Of a DNA stretch of 64,000 bases, positions 16,723 through 26,013 are shown one piece after another. A program made the position numbers and the translations under genes. The notes below the pieces were generated by a model. It had not been told where the DNA came from, searched no databases, and saw only the letters and a list, made by a program, of their open reading frames with translations. The stretch spans positions 33,015-97,014 of the forward strand of contig DATHNE010000261.1 of NCBI GenBank assembly GCA_035486355.1, written 5' to 3'. The DNA comes from Palsa-883 sp035486355. GTDB taxonomy: Bacteria; Pseudomonadota; Alphaproteobacteria; Acetobacterales; Acetobacteraceae. The first letter of the stretch is position 1. Each line of letters starts with the position of its first letter.

Positions 16723-18000
16723 CTACTCCGCCGCCGCGGCGCGCTTCGGCACGCCGATCGCGCCCGAGGCCTCAATTTCCGCCACCTTCGCCGCGTCGAA
16801 CCGCAGCACGTCGCGCAGGATCTCGTCGGTGTGCTCGCCCAGCAGTGGCGACCGTTTCACCTCCGACATACTGCCCGACAGCTTGATCGGATTGCCGACG
16901 GTCAGGTACGACCCACGCGTCGGGTGATCGACCTCGACCACCGTCCCCGTCTCGCGCAGCGACTGTTCCTCGGCCAGCTCCTTCATCGACAGGATCGGGC
17001 CGCAGGGGATGTCGTACTTGTTCAGGATATCCATGGCCTCGAACTTCGTCTTGGTCATGGTCCAGGCTTCGATCGTGGCGAAGATGTGCTTCAGCCTTGG
17101 CAGGCGTGCCGGCGGTTTGGCATAGTCCGGGTCGGTCTTCCATTCCGGCTTGCCAATCACATCGCAGATCGCCTCCCACACCGGCGCCTGGGCGATGAAG
17201 TAGATATAGGCATTGGGATCGGTCTCCCAGCCCTTGCACTTCACGATCCAGCCCGGCTGACCGCCGCCCGAGGCATTGCCCGCCCGCGGCACCGCCTCGC
17301 CAAACGTGCCATCCGGATATTGCGGAAATTCCGTCAGCGGACCATGCGCCAGACGCTGCTGGTCGCGCAGCTTGACGCGGCACAGATTCAGCACACCGTC
17401 CTGCATGGCGACCGTGACCTTCTGCCCCTGGCCGGTCGCATGACGCTGATGCAGCGCACACACAATACCCAACGCGAGATGCAGACCGGTGCCCGAGTCA
17501 CCAATCTGCGCCCCGGTCACCAGCGGCGGCCCGTCATCAAACCCGGTGGTCGACGCCGCACCGCCCGCGCACTGCGCGACGTTCTCGTAGACCTTGCAGT
17601 CCTCATACGGACCAGGCCCGAAACCCTTGATCGACGCCATGATCATGCGCGGGTTCAACGCGTGCACATGTTCCCACGTGAACCCCATGCGATCCAGCGC
17701 GCCCGGGGCGAAATTCTCCACCAGCACGTCGCATTGCTTGATCAGTGCCTCGAGCACTTCCTTGCCCTTGGGGTTCTTGCTGTCGATCGTGATCGACCGC
17801 TTGTTGTGGTTCAGCATAGTGAAATAGAGGCTGTCCACTTTCGGGATGTCCTGCAGCTGCCCACGCGTGATGTCGCCAACGCCCGGTCGTTCCACTTTGA
17901 TCACATCCGCTCCGAACCAGGCGAGGAGCTGGGTGCACGTGGGACCCGACTGCACATGGGTGAAGTCGAGGATACGAACGCCATCGAGTGCTTTAGACAT
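16723..18000 (-). CDS. frc: Formyl-CoA:oxalate CoA-transferase
   Basis: 425 residues, class III CoA-transferase. FTHVQSGPTCTQLLAWFGADVIKVERPGVGD and the tail LLGEHTDEILRDVL are typical of Frc. The aspartate that forms the acyl anhydride is Asp168 in AQIGDSGTGLHLA (Asp169 in the Oxalobacter enzyme), and the Gly-rich loop NASGGGQPG is present. It swaps CoA from formyl-CoA to oxalate, giving oxalyl-CoA for Oxc. It begins 2 bp after oxc, so both are one operon. Length and motifs fit fully. Confidence 0.96.
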   Translation of the reverse strand: MSKALDGVRILDFTHVQSGPTCTQLLAWFGADVIKVERPGVGDITRGQLQDIPKVDSLYFTMLNHNKRSITIDSKNPKGKEVLEALIKQCDVLVENFAPGALDRMGFTWEHVHALNPRMIMASIKGFGPGPYEDCKVYENVAQCAGGAASTTGFDDGPPLVTGAQIGDSGTGLHLALGIVCALHQRHATGQGQKVTVAMQDGVLNLCRVKLRDQQRLAHGPLTEFPQYPDGTFGEAVPRAGNASGGGQPGWIVKCKGWETDPNAYIYFIAQAPVWEAICDVIGKPEWKTDPDYAKPPARLPRLKHIFATIEAWTMTKTKFEAMDILNKYDIPCGPILSMKELAEEQSLRETGTVVEVDHPTRGSYLTVGNPIKLSGSMSEVKRSPLLGEHTDEILRDVLRFDAAKVAEIEASGAIGVPKRAAAAE

Positions 18001-18002
18001 CG

Positions 18003-19745
18003 TTATGCTCCTGCCTTCTTCGCGAGCGCGCTCTTGGGATTGAGATTGCCGATATTGCCACTCTCGCTGCCCGCCGCCGGGTCGATCACCGCGTTGATCA
18101 GCGTCGGCCTGCCGGACTCCATGGCGGCATCGACAGCACGCTTCAGCTCGTCCGGCGTGGTCGCATTGACGCCGACGCCGCCAAACCCCTCGATCATCTT
18201 GTCGTACCGCGAGCCCTTGACGAACATCGTCGTCGCCGGATCGTCACCGCCACCAAAATTCACCCCGTCGCCGCGATAAATGCCGTCGTTGTTGAACACC
18301 ACGACACAGATCGGCAAGTTGTAGCGGCAGATCGTTTCGACCTCCATGCCGGAGAAGCCGAACGCACTGTCGCCCTCGACCGCGAGCACCGGCTTTCCGG
18401 TCTCGATTGCCGCGGCGATGGCAAAGCCCATGCCGATGCCCATTACACCCCATGTGCCGACATCCAGACGCTTGCGCGGCTGGTACATGTCGATCACACC
18501 GCGCGCTTGGTCGAGCGTGTTCGCGCCCTCATTCACCAGGATCGCATCCGGCCGTTCCTTGATCACGTCGCGCAGCACGCGCAGCGCCGAATGGTAGTCC
18601 ATCGGGATCGAGTTCTTGCCGAGTCGCGTCGCCATCCGAGCGATATTGGTTTCCTTCTTCGACTGGATCGCCGCCGTCCATTCCCCCGGCGGTTGCTTCC
18701 AGTCATCCCCCATGCCGCGCAGCAGCGCCGCCACGCAGGAGCCGATATCGCCCACCAGCGGCGCCGCGATCTCGACATTGCTGTCCATCTCGCGCGGCTC
18801 GATGTCAATCTGGATGAACTTCTTCGACCCCGGCGGCCCCCACTGCTTGCCCTTGCCGTGGCTGAGCAGCCAGTTGAGCCGCGCACCAATCATCAGCACG
18901 ACATCGCTCTCGGCCAGCACAGTCGACCGCGCGGCCGCGGCAGATTGCGGATGCGTGTCGGGCAGCAATCCCTTCGCCATGCTCATCGGCGTGAAGGGAA
19001 TGCCGCTCTTCTCGACGAAGGTACGGATGTCGGCGTCGGCCTGTGCATAGGCGGCGCCCTTGCCCAGGATGATCAGCGGACGCTTGGCGCCACGCAGTAC
19101 GTCCAGCGCACGCTCGACAGCTTCGGGCGCCGGGATCTGTGCAGGCGCCGGGTCGATCACCTTCACCAGCGAGCGCCGCCCGGCCTCGGCCTCCATCACC
19201 TGGCCGAACAGCTTGGCCGGCAGGTCGAGATACACGCCACCAGGCCGACCCGACACCGCGGCGCGGATCGCGCGCGCGACGCCGATGCCGATATCCGCGG
19301 CATGCAGCACGCGGTACGCCGCCTTGCACAGCGGCCTGGCAATGGCGAGCTGATCCATCTCCTCGTAGTCGCCCTGCTGCAGGTCGACGACCTCGCGTTC
19401 CGACGACCCGCTGATCAGGATCATCGGAAAGCAGTTCGTCGTCGCATTGGCCAGCGCGACCAGCCCATTCAGGAAGCCCGGTGCCGAAACCGTCAGACAT
19501 ACGCCCGGAGACTTCGTCAGGAACCCCGCGATCGCCGCCGCATTGCCGGCATTCTGCTCGTGCCGGAAGGAGATCACCCGCATCCCCTCGGCCTGCGCCA
19601 GACGGCCCAGATCGGTGATCGGGATGCCGGGAACATTATAGATCGTTTTGATCCCGTTCAACTTCAGCGCGTCGATGACCAGATGGAACCCATCGGTCAG
19701 TTCGGCTGCGGATTCGCTGACACTCTGCTCAAGTACCGCGGACAT
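18003..19745 (-). CDS. oxc: Oxalyl-CoA decarboxylase
   Basis: 580 residues, thiamine-diphosphate enzyme. The cofactor-activating glutamate is Glu63 in SFRHEQNAGNAAA; the TPP/Mg motif is GDSAFGFSGMEVETICRYNLP...NNDGIYRGDG; YNVPGIPITDLGRLAQ and GARLNWLLSHGKGKQW are hallmarks of Oxc. It converts oxalyl-CoA to formyl-CoA and CO2, and formyl-CoA is recycled by Frc. AGGAGG precedes the ATG. The operon starts 25 bp after the GntR gene. No formate dehydrogenase or oxalate transporter is adjacent. Confidence 0.96.
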   Translation of the reverse strand: MSAVLEQSVSESAAELTDGFHLVIDALKLNGIKTIYNVPGIPITDLGRLAQAEGMRVISFRHEQNAGNAAAIAGFLTKSPGVCLTVSAPGFLNGLVALANATTNCFPMILISGSSEREVVDLQQGDYEEMDQLAIARPLCKAAYRVLHAADIGIGVARAIRAAVSGRPGGVYLDLPAKLFGQVMEAEAGRRSLVKVIDPAPAQIPAPEAVERALDVLRGAKRPLIILGKGAAYAQADADIRTFVEKSGIPFTPMSMAKGLLPDTHPQSAAAARSTVLAESDVVLMIGARLNWLLSHGKGKQWGPPGSKKFIQIDIEPREMDSNVEIAAPLVGDIGSCVAALLRGMGDDWKQPPGEWTAAIQSKKETNIARMATRLGKNSIPMDYHSALRVLRDVIKERPDAILVNEGANTLDQARGVIDMYQPRKRLDVGTWGVMGIGMGFAIAAAIETGKPVLAVEGDSAFGFSGMEVETICRYNLPICVVVFNNDGIYRGDGVNFGGGDDPATTMFVKGSRYDKMIEGFGGVGVNATTPDELKRAVDAAMESGRPTLINAVIDPAAGSESGNIGNLNPKSALAKKAGA

Positions 19746-19770
19746 GGTCCCTCCTCCTTATTGCCGGCGC

Positions 19771-20529
19771 TCAGGCAATACGCCGGCGTCGTTCCTCGGT
19801 GGCAGGTACATCGAGAAAATCGCCGTATTTCTCAACATGCGCCGCCAAGCCCATTGTGTGTTCGCGCACCAGACGTTCCGCGCGATCCGCATCATGCGCC
19901 GCCAACGCCGCGATGATCGCGCGATGATCGGCGATCGACCGTTGCGCCCGATCCGCCTGCGTCATCGTCACCGCCCGCACCGCGCGCATATGGATGAACA
20001 GCGTCTCGATCAGGCTGGTCATCAGCGTCACGCCGCCGAGCCGGATGATCGCCTTGTGGAATTCCATATTGGCGCGAGAATATTCCGTCAGATGCGCCGC
20101 CGGCTCATCCTCGAATGCCTCGCCCAGCACGCGCAGCGCGGCAATATCCACCGCGGTCACCAGCGGCGCCGCCAGCCGTGCCGCAATGCTCTCGATCGCC
20201 GCCCAGACGGTGATCATCTCGATCACCTCTTGCTTCGACTTCCGCACCACCACGATGCCGCGCCGCGGCACGGACCGCACAAATCCTTCCTGTTCCAGAA
20301 TGGATAACGCCTCGCGGATGGGTGTGCGGCTGACCCCGAGCTCGTGCGACAACTGCCGCTCGTCCAGGCGGATCTCGCCCGGCTGGCCGTAAAGGTCCAT
20401 CTCGGTGATCGCGCGTTTGATCGCTTCGCAGGCTTGCCTGCGCAGGCTGATACTCACTTCCAGCGGCTCGATCCGGAGCCGCGGATGCGGCGCGATATTC
20501 TCCACCCGTTCCTCCCACGGTTCTGGCAT
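19771..20529 (-). CDS. GntR/FadR-type transcriptional regulator of the oxalate operon
   Basis: 252 residues from ATG 20529; a GTG 12 nt upstream would add four residues. N-terminal winged helix (QACEAIKRAITEMDLYGQPGEIRLDERQLSHELGVSRTPIREALSILEQEGFV) and C-terminal FCD effector domain with metal-ligand histidines (FHKAIIRLGG; DHRAIIAALAAHD; REHTMGLAAH). Located directly before oxc-frc in the same direction, so it probably senses oxalate or a downstream acid and controls the operon and itself. A perfect 10-bp palindrome TGGCATGCCA overlaps the proposed start codon and a GGCATGTGGCATG tandem lies beside it, a possible operator. Confidence 0.88.
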   Translation of the reverse strand: MPEPWEERVENIAPHPRLRIEPLEVSISLRRQACEAIKRAITEMDLYGQPGEIRLDERQLSHELGVSRTPIREALSILEQEGFVRSVPRRGIVVVRKSKQEVIEMITVWAAIESIAARLAAPLVTAVDIAALRVLGEAFEDEPAAHLTEYSRANMEFHKAIIRLGGVTLMTSLIETLFIHMRAVRAVTMTQADRAQRSIADHRAIIAALAAHDADRAERLVREHTMGLAAHVEKYGDFLDVPATEERRRRIA

Positions 20530-20688
20530 GCCACATGCCACATACCAGCGAAGGCGGCAATACCCGCCAGTAGCCCCGCGCCGCCATACCGCTCTCCCGC
20601 CGTGCAGGAGAGGTCGGCGAACACGGCGACGCCGGGGGAAAAGCTCTGTGCCACCCCGCGCCGCTAGCGACGCCCTTTCACCAGCGCT

Positions 20689-20709
20689 ATCCTCCCCCCA
20701 TCGGAGGAT
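20689..20709 (+). promoter_or_regulatory. Hairpin covering the ribosome binding site of the DapA-family gene
   Basis: ATCCTCC, a 7 nt loop, then GGAGGAT, whose right arm is the Shine-Dalgarno of the gene starting at 20715. When paired, the ribosome site would be hidden. A weaker version (CCTCCC/GGGAGG) is found before the GYD gene at 56641-56661. Confidence 0.45.
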
Positions 20710-20714
20710 CTCCC

Positions 20715-21680
20715 ATGCCCCGCTTCAAGGACTACATTCCGCGCGGCGTCATCCCCGCCACCCTGCTCGCCCTGCACGACGACTTCAGCATCGACGAGCG
20801 CGGCACCCGCCGGCACCTGCGCGACGTCGGCGCCACGCGCGGCCTGTCCGCCATCACGGTGAACGGCCACGCCTCCGAGGTCCACGCCTGCACCTTCGAA
20901 GAACAGCAGCGCATCCTCGACCTCACGCTGGACGAAATCGGCGACAAGCTGCCGGTGATCAGCGGCGTCTGGGCCGACGGCAGCCACAGCGCCGCCCGCA
21001 TCGCGCGCACGGCCGAGGCCCACGGCGCCTCCGCGTTGCTGGTCTTCCCCTCCCAGGTCTTCAGCATGGGTGGCCAGCTCCGTCCCGAGATGGCCATCGC
21101 CCACCTCTCCACCATCGCATCCGCCACCGACCTGCCGCTGATCGTGTTCGCGTATGCGGAACGTTCCACTCTCAGCTACCCGCTCGACACACTCGTGCGC
21201 ATGGCCGAGGCCGTGCCGACCATCCGCGCCATCAAGGATTGGAGCAATGATGCGATGCTGCACGAGCGGCAGATCCGCACGCTGCAATCCCTGCCCCGCC
21301 CGGTGAACGTGTTGACCACGCACAGCGCTTGGCTGATGAGTTCGCTGGTGCTGGGCTGCAACGGCTTGCTGTCGGGTTCCGGCAGTGTGATCCCCGACCT
21401 GCAAGCGGCTTTGTGGCAGGCGGTGCAGGCCAACGACCTGGCCACTGCGCGCGCGATCAACGATCGTATCTACCCGCTCGCCCAGGCCTTCTACACCGCG
21501 CCCGCGCTCGACATGCACAACCGCATGAAGCAATGCCTGGTCCTGCTCGGCCGCATGGAGCGTGCCGTGGTGCGACCGCCCCTGGTGCGGATCACCGACG
21601 CCGAACGCGAAAGCCTGCGCACGGCCCTGCGCGACGCCGGCATCGGAGAGACTGGCGCGCAAGGGCTGGCGGCTGCCTGA
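20715..21680 (+). CDS. Dihydrodipicolinate synthase/N-acetylneuraminate lyase family protein
   Basis: 321 residues, TIM-barrel class I aldolase/lyase. The Schiff-base lysine is Lys174 in TIRAIKDWSND and the catalytic tyrosine Tyr147 in LIVFAYAERSTLSYP. The substrate-carboxylate motif (usually GTTGE) is replaced by ITVNGHASE, so this is not a DapA ortholog; the family also includes dehydratases/aldolases of sugar acids and of 2-oxo acids. The C-terminal ~20 residues are extra. Downstream amidohydrolase is broken. Substrate unknown. Confidence 0.82.
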   Translation: MPRFKDYIPRGVIPATLLALHDDFSIDERGTRRHLRDVGATRGLSAITVNGHASEVHACTFEEQQRILDLTLDEIGDKLPVISGVWADGSHSAARIARTAEAHGASALLVFPSQVFSMGGQLRPEMAIAHLSTIASATDLPLIVFAYAERSTLSYPLDTLVRMAEAVPTIRAIKDWSNDAMLHERQIRTLQSLPRPVNVLTTHSAWLMSSLVLGCNGLLSGSGSVIPDLQAALWQAVQANDLATARAINDRIYPLAQAFYTAPALDMHNRMKQCLVLLGRMERAVVRPPLVRITDAERESLRTALRDAGIGETGAQGLAAA

Positions 21681-22523
21681 CCGCCCCGCGCGTCATCGAC
21701 ATCCACGTCGCGCCGCCACGCCTGCTCGATGCCATGCGGCGCGGCAACCTCGCCGCAACCGTGGAGGCTGATGTACTGGGCGCCGCCTGACACCGGCGTT
21801 GCCATTGCGCAGGCCACCAACGACGGCATGGCGGAACGCGCAGGGGCCTACCCCGACCACTTCCTGCCGCTCGCGACGCTGCCGATGCAGGCCCCTGATC
21901 GGGCCACGTGCGAGCGGGAACGCGCGATCGGGCTTGGCCTGCGTGGCACCGGCCTTTGCACCCATGTCAATGGCACTGACCTCGACGACCCTCGTTTCGT
22001 ATCCGTCCTCACTTGCGCCGAGCGCCTCGACGTCCGGGTATTCCGGCATCCGCAGAACGCCGGCGATCTCATCCGGCTGCGGGACTATCACCTTTGGAAC
22101 CTGATCGGCCGATCGATGGAAACCGCCACGGCCGCCGCACGGCTGATCCTCAGTGGTGTATTCGTGCGTCATCCGAACCTGAAAATCGTGCTGGCGCACG
22201 GTGGCGGCTTCCTGCCCTATCAGCTCGGCCGCCGCGATCACGGCTATCGCGTCGGCCCCGCCTTGTGCGAACACCTGCCGCACCCACCCAGCTGCTATCT
22301 CGCCAACATCACGTGCGACGCACGGGTCCACGATACCACTGCGCTGCGCTTCCTGCTCGACTGCGTCGGCGCGGACCATGTGGTGCTCGGCAGCGATGAC
22401 CCGTTCGACATGGGACAAGCGGACCCGGCCGATCCGATTCGCGCACCGGGCCTGCCACGTGCGCAGAAAGCCGCCATCCTCGGCGGCACGCTCGAACGCT
22501 TGTCGCGGCTTACGCCGCGCTGA
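21676..22523 (+). pseudogene. Broken amidohydrolase (ACMSD-like) gene
   Basis: The 3' part, in the frame ending at 22523 and open from ATG 21729, is a recognisable amidohydrolase-2/ACMSD-like C-terminal two thirds: FRHPQN metal-ligand His, LRDYHLWNLIGRSMETATAAARLILSG, LAHGGGFLPYQLGRRDHGYRV and VLGSDDPFDMG. The matching N-terminus VIDIHVAPPRLLDAMRRGN is found only in another frame (about 21692-21790), has no start codon of its own and lacks the second His of the usual HxH. Roughly 50 codons that should separate the two parts are missing. A deletion with frameshift is therefore the simplest reading. The 3' end overlaps the convergent pqiC by 14 nt. Confidence 0.75.
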
Positions 22524-23064
22524 CCATTCCCGCGATAATGTCAGCGAGTTGCGCCAGGCCGCGGCTCATCGCGTCCACCAGCCCAGGGGTCCCAGCCGTG
22601 GTCGGTGACACCGTCAACCGCACATTGCGCGCCACCGGGCTGCGCCCGCGCACCTCCACCTGGGCAATCAGCAGAACGGCTCCCGTGGCATCGGCGTCCA
22701 TCCGTTGGATGTTGACCGCCACCGTCACCACCGCATTCGCGCCGATCGCGCCGTTCTCAGGAAACACCGTGCTGCCAGGCAGACGCTGCGTCAGTTCCTG
22801 CACCAACACCCGGCTGATCATCGTATCAAGTGGTTCGCCCCACCACTCGTTGGTCAGCACATCAAGCCGATACGACTCCGATGACAGAACGATCTGCGAG
22901 CGTTCCAGATACCGCGCGAGACCAATCCCGCGCAGCTCCACCATACGCGACCCGCCCCCCTCCACCGCACCTGGCAGCGGCGCCAGCACATAAAGCGCCG
23001 GGTCAGGTGAGGTGCAGCCAGCCGGGACGGCGGCCAGCAGCAGCAGCATGTCACGACGCCTCAT
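22510..23064 (-). CDS. pqiC: PqiC-type outer-membrane lipoprotein (ABC transport auxiliary)
   Basis: 184 residues from ATG 23064 (GTG 23067 possible). Lipoprotein signal LLLLAAVPAGC with Cys about 17; then the PqiC/YmbA domain (PDPALYVLAPLPG; VELRGIGLARYLERSQIVL; WWGEPLDTMISRVLVQELTQRLPGSTVF). PqiC anchors the PqiB tunnel at the outer membrane in the lipid-trafficking PqiABC system. It begins 4 bp after pqiB. Confidence 0.88.
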   Translation of the reverse strand: MRRRDMLLLLAAVPAGCTSPDPALYVLAPLPGAVEGGGSRMVELRGIGLARYLERSQIVLSSESYRLDVLTNEWWGEPLDTMISRVLVQELTQRLPGSTVFPENGAIGANAVVTVAVNIQRMDADATGAVLLIAQVEVRGRSPVARNVRLTVSPTTAGTPGLVDAMSRGLAQLADIIAGMVSAA

Positions 23065-23068
23065 CACG

Positions 23069-24760
23069 CTACTCCTGTCCCGCGCCAGTGCGGCCGCGGA
23101 TCAACGCCTCCGGATGCCGCGCCAGCAGATCCGCCAGCACGCGTACCGACCGCGCGGTATCGGTCAACTGCAGCATCAATTGATCGGTGTCGCGGTTGAA
23201 CTTCGAATCACCGCCATAGCCGCTATCCACGGAACTCAACACCTTGTTCACGCGCCGTACCGCGTCATCCAACCCCGAGGCCAGTTGTGGCAGACGTTGC
23301 ATGACCGGCCCGATACCAGTACTCATCTGCTGCACCAGGTCCTGCACGCTCACCAACGTGGTCTGCAAGGTCGCAATGGCCTGACGAAGCTTTGCATCGT
23401 TGGCGATCGCGGCGGTGCCGCGCAGTGTCTCGTTCAGATTCTGGCCGATCTGGTCGAACGGCATGGCTTGCAGCTTCGCGAGAATCGCGCCCGCCGACTG
23501 CGCCAGATCGGCGAAGCCCGCCGATGACGTGGTCGGCAGCACGAAGACATCGCCGTCTATCCGCAGCTCCGCCGGTGGGGCATCAGGCTGCACGTCCAAC
23601 GCCACTTCCTTCTGCCCGGTCAGCAGATTACTGCTCGCCAGGCTCGCACGAAGGCCGCGTTGCACCAATCCACGCACCAGGATCGGCATCGGAACGTGGG
23701 TGTTCTCCAGAAGCTGCGAAATCCGCTCCGGTTCGACATCGAAGCGCACCGCGACGACAACGCGATCCACCGTCTTGTCATAACGCAGCTCGACACTCTG
23801 CACATCGCCGACATGCAGCCCATGTAGGGTCACGGCCGCACCGGAAGTAAGCCCGGCGGCAGACCCATCGAAATTGGCCAGGAATCGGACATGTTGGGTA
23901 AACGCCGCGTGGTCCGCATCCTCCTGACTGGCATACAGAGGGAACTCGTGACTATCCCCGCTCTCTGGCGTGGCCCGTGCCTCGGGGGAGGTCTCGAACG
24001 CGATGCCACCCAGAATCAGCGCGCGGAGCGACTCAAGCTGTAACTGCAGACCTTTGGGACCGAGACTCACCGACGCTCCCGATGCATTCCAGAAGCGGGT
24101 ACCGTCGTGCACATACTTGTCGAACGGCGCCCGGACGAAGGCATGGATGGTGACACTGTCGGCCATGTCACCAATATCCCAGCCCAGCACCTCCCCCACC
24201 GTGAAGTCACGATAGAAGATCGGCGAACCCAGGCTGATCGAACCAATGCGGGTTGCGTGCAACAGGAAATTATGACCCGGCACATCCGATTGCAGGACAG
24301 GCGGATCTTCAAGACCGGCGAAGTCATGCTTCGGCTCGCCTCCCGGAGCCCCTGGCAGCAGCTCGATATACGCGCCAGACAGTAATGTTTCGAGGCCGGA
24401 GATCGATCCGGCAAAGAAACGCGGCTTCACCACCCAGAACCGTGTCCGATCCGTCAGCAACGGCTCCGCTTCACGCGTCATCCGTAAGGTCACGATAACC
24501 CGTTGCAAATCGGGACTGAGCGCCACCTTCTCGACCAGCCCCATGTCGACATCCTTGTGCCGCACATGCGATTGGCCGGCTTGCAATCCCTCGGCGCTCT
24601 GGAAGGAAATGGTGATCAGCGGCCCACGCTTGGACAGCGTGTCCCAGGCCAACCAACCGCCGATCAGCGCGGTAACCAGTGGCAGCAGCCAGATCCAGGA
24701 CCACCAGATGCCGCGGGTGCGAATGACAGCGTGTGGTACCGGTGGCGGCGTGTCGCTCAA
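23069..24760 (-). CDS. pqiB: Intermembrane transport protein PqiB (MCE repeats)
   Basis: 563 residues from TTG 24760, whose TTGA overlaps the pqiA stop; upstream in-frame sequence is antisense-like noise from the pqiA coding region, which supports this start. One TM helix (WWSWIWLLPLVTALIGGWLAW) then three MCE/MlaD modules, recognisable from GPLITISFQSAEGLQAGQSHVRHKDVDMG, GSPIFYRDFTVGEVLGWDI and GLTSGAAVTLHGLHVGDV, and a C-terminal helical needle (~450-555). PqiB forms a hydrophobic tunnel across the periplasm for lipid transport. Family and order pqiA-pqiB-pqiC fit. Confidence 0.93.
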   Translation of the reverse strand: MSDTPPPVPHAVIRTRGIWWSWIWLLPLVTALIGGWLAWDTLSKRGPLITISFQSAEGLQAGQSHVRHKDVDMGLVEKVALSPDLQRVIVTLRMTREAEPLLTDRTRFWVVKPRFFAGSISGLETLLSGAYIELLPGAPGGEPKHDFAGLEDPPVLQSDVPGHNFLLHATRIGSISLGSPIFYRDFTVGEVLGWDIGDMADSVTIHAFVRAPFDKYVHDGTRFWNASGASVSLGPKGLQLQLESLRALILGGIAFETSPEARATPESGDSHEFPLYASQEDADHAAFTQHVRFLANFDGSAAGLTSGAAVTLHGLHVGDVQSVELRYDKTVDRVVVAVRFDVEPERISQLLENTHVPMPILVRGLVQRGLRASLASSNLLTGQKEVALDVQPDAPPAELRIDGDVFVLPTTSSAGFADLAQSAGAILAKLQAMPFDQIGQNLNETLRGTAAIANDAKLRQAIATLQTTLVSVQDLVQQMSTGIGPVMQRLPQLASGLDDAVRRVNKVLSSVDSGYGGDSKFNRDTDQLMLQLTDTARSVRVLADLLARHPEALIRGRTGAGQE

Positions 24761-26013
24761 GCGGCGGCATCCCACATCAGGCGTGGATCGAAACTCCCGG
24801 CCGCGAACATCGTCAGGATCACCACCCCGGCAAACGCGATGGCGCCTGCCCCCGGATTGATTGCCACAAGTCCACCGAACTGCACCAGTGCCACCAGGAT
24901 GGACACCATGAACACGTCGATCATCGACCAGCGGCCGACCCCCTCGACGATCCGATACAACAGGGTACGGTCGCGCAGCCGCCGCGTGCTGCGGCGCTGC
25001 GTCAGCACCAGCAACAGCACCATGCAGATGATCTTCAGTACCGGCACCGCGACCGAGGCAACAAACACCAGCAGCGCCAGCGGCCACATCCCGCCGTCAA
25101 TCAGCTCACGCACGCCACCCAGGATTGTGCTGGGCGCGCTGGCACCGAGCTGGGTGATATTGAGCACGGGATAGACGTTTGCGGGCACATACAGCGCCAA
25201 CGCTGCAAACAGAAAGGCCCAGGTATGGTTGATACTGTTGGGATGGCGCGCATGCAGTGCGCTGCCGCAACGCGGGCAATGCGCATGGGCCGCGTCGGGT
25301 ACACGGCTCAACTGGCCACAGGTATGGCAGCCAACCACGCCCTTCCCCGCAACGGCCGCCGCAGTCGCCGACACCGCGCCGTCGTCCAGCGGAACATGCC
25401 GCCGGTCCATCGCTTCCCATACCACCTGCCGGTCCAGCACGAAGTCCCCGGCCACCATCACCAGCAACAGCCCGGCAAGGGCATATAGCGCGGTGCCGAC
25501 CTCGATCTGCACCAGCGCCGCCAATTTCACACACGCAACGAAGACACCCAGCAGGTAGACCTCGATCATCGACCACGGCGTCAGCCGCGCCGACCACGCG
25601 AAGGCGGAGCGCAACACGCGCGGTGGATGTGGCAGGTGCAGTCCCAGAAGCACCACCGTCGTGCAGAGCAGCTTCACCAGCGGCGCGCCAAACGTTGCGA
25701 ACAGCACCAGCAACGCCAGCTCCCACATGCCGTTCTGCTCCAGCCCTTCCGGGCCGGAAAACAGGTCGGCCACCCGCGCCTGGCCGGAGCTGGACACCGA
25801 CAGCAAGGTCGCCGACGTGGCAATCCCGAACAGCACCAGCGCGGTGAGATTGAACGCCAGCGCCTTCCCGATGCTGTCACGCCGCGTGCGGCGCAGCGTC
25901 GCGTGACAGCGCACGCATTGCACGACCGCGCCAGGCGTCAGCGCGGGCAGATACTGAATCTGCCCGCAATCTCGACATTCGCGCAGGCTGGCCGGGAGCG
26001 GAACGTCACTCAC
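24757..26013 (-). CDS. pqiA: Paraquat-inducible protein A family membrane protein
   Basis: 418 residues. Start GTG at 26013 overlaps the stop of the upstream dehydrogenase (GTGA). Two homologous halves, each a zinc ribbon (CRDCG..CVRCH near residue 13-36; CHTCG..CPRCG near 231-253) followed by four TM helices, for example LALLVLFATFGAPLVKLLCTTVVLLG and IDGGMWPLALLVFVASVAVPVLKIICMVLLLVL; the repeated SMIEVYLLG / SMIDVFMVS motif is diagnostic. PqiA is the inner-membrane part of PqiABC, with PqiB and PqiC, and is thought to feed lipids into the PqiB tunnel. Confidence 0.94.
   Translation of the reverse strand: MSDVPLPASLRECRDCGQIQYLPALTPGAVVQCVRCHATLRRTRRDSIGKALAFNLTALVLFGIATSATLLSVSSSGQARVADLFSGPEGLEQNGMWELALLVLFATFGAPLVKLLCTTVVLLGLHLPHPPRVLRSAFAWSARLTPWSMIEVYLLGVFVACVKLAALVQIEVGTALYALAGLLLVMVAGDFVLDRQVVWEAMDRRHVPLDDGAVSATAAAVAGKGVVGCHTCGQLSRVPDAAHAHCPRCGSALHARHPNSINHTWAFLFAALALYVPANVYPVLNITQLGASAPSTILGGVRELIDGGMWPLALLVFVASVAVPVLKIICMVLLLVLTQRRSTRRLRDRTLLYRIVEGVGRWSMIDVFMVSILVALVQFGGLVAINPGAGAIAFAGVVILTMFAAGSFDPRLMWDAAA

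Noticed and set aside
16831..18279. A 482-codon open frame opposite frc
   Set aside because: Shadow of the formyl-CoA transferase; no start signal, no recognisable motif, Arg/His/Gln-rich.
18507..19916. A 469-codon open frame opposite oxc
   Set aside because: Shadow of the thiamine enzyme gene, whose catalytic motifs are complete on the other strand.
20583..20660. Repeat related to the CTCTCCCGC palindrome near 20590
   Set aside because: Only a short CTCTCCCGCC...CAGGAGAGG part matches; too weak to list as an element.
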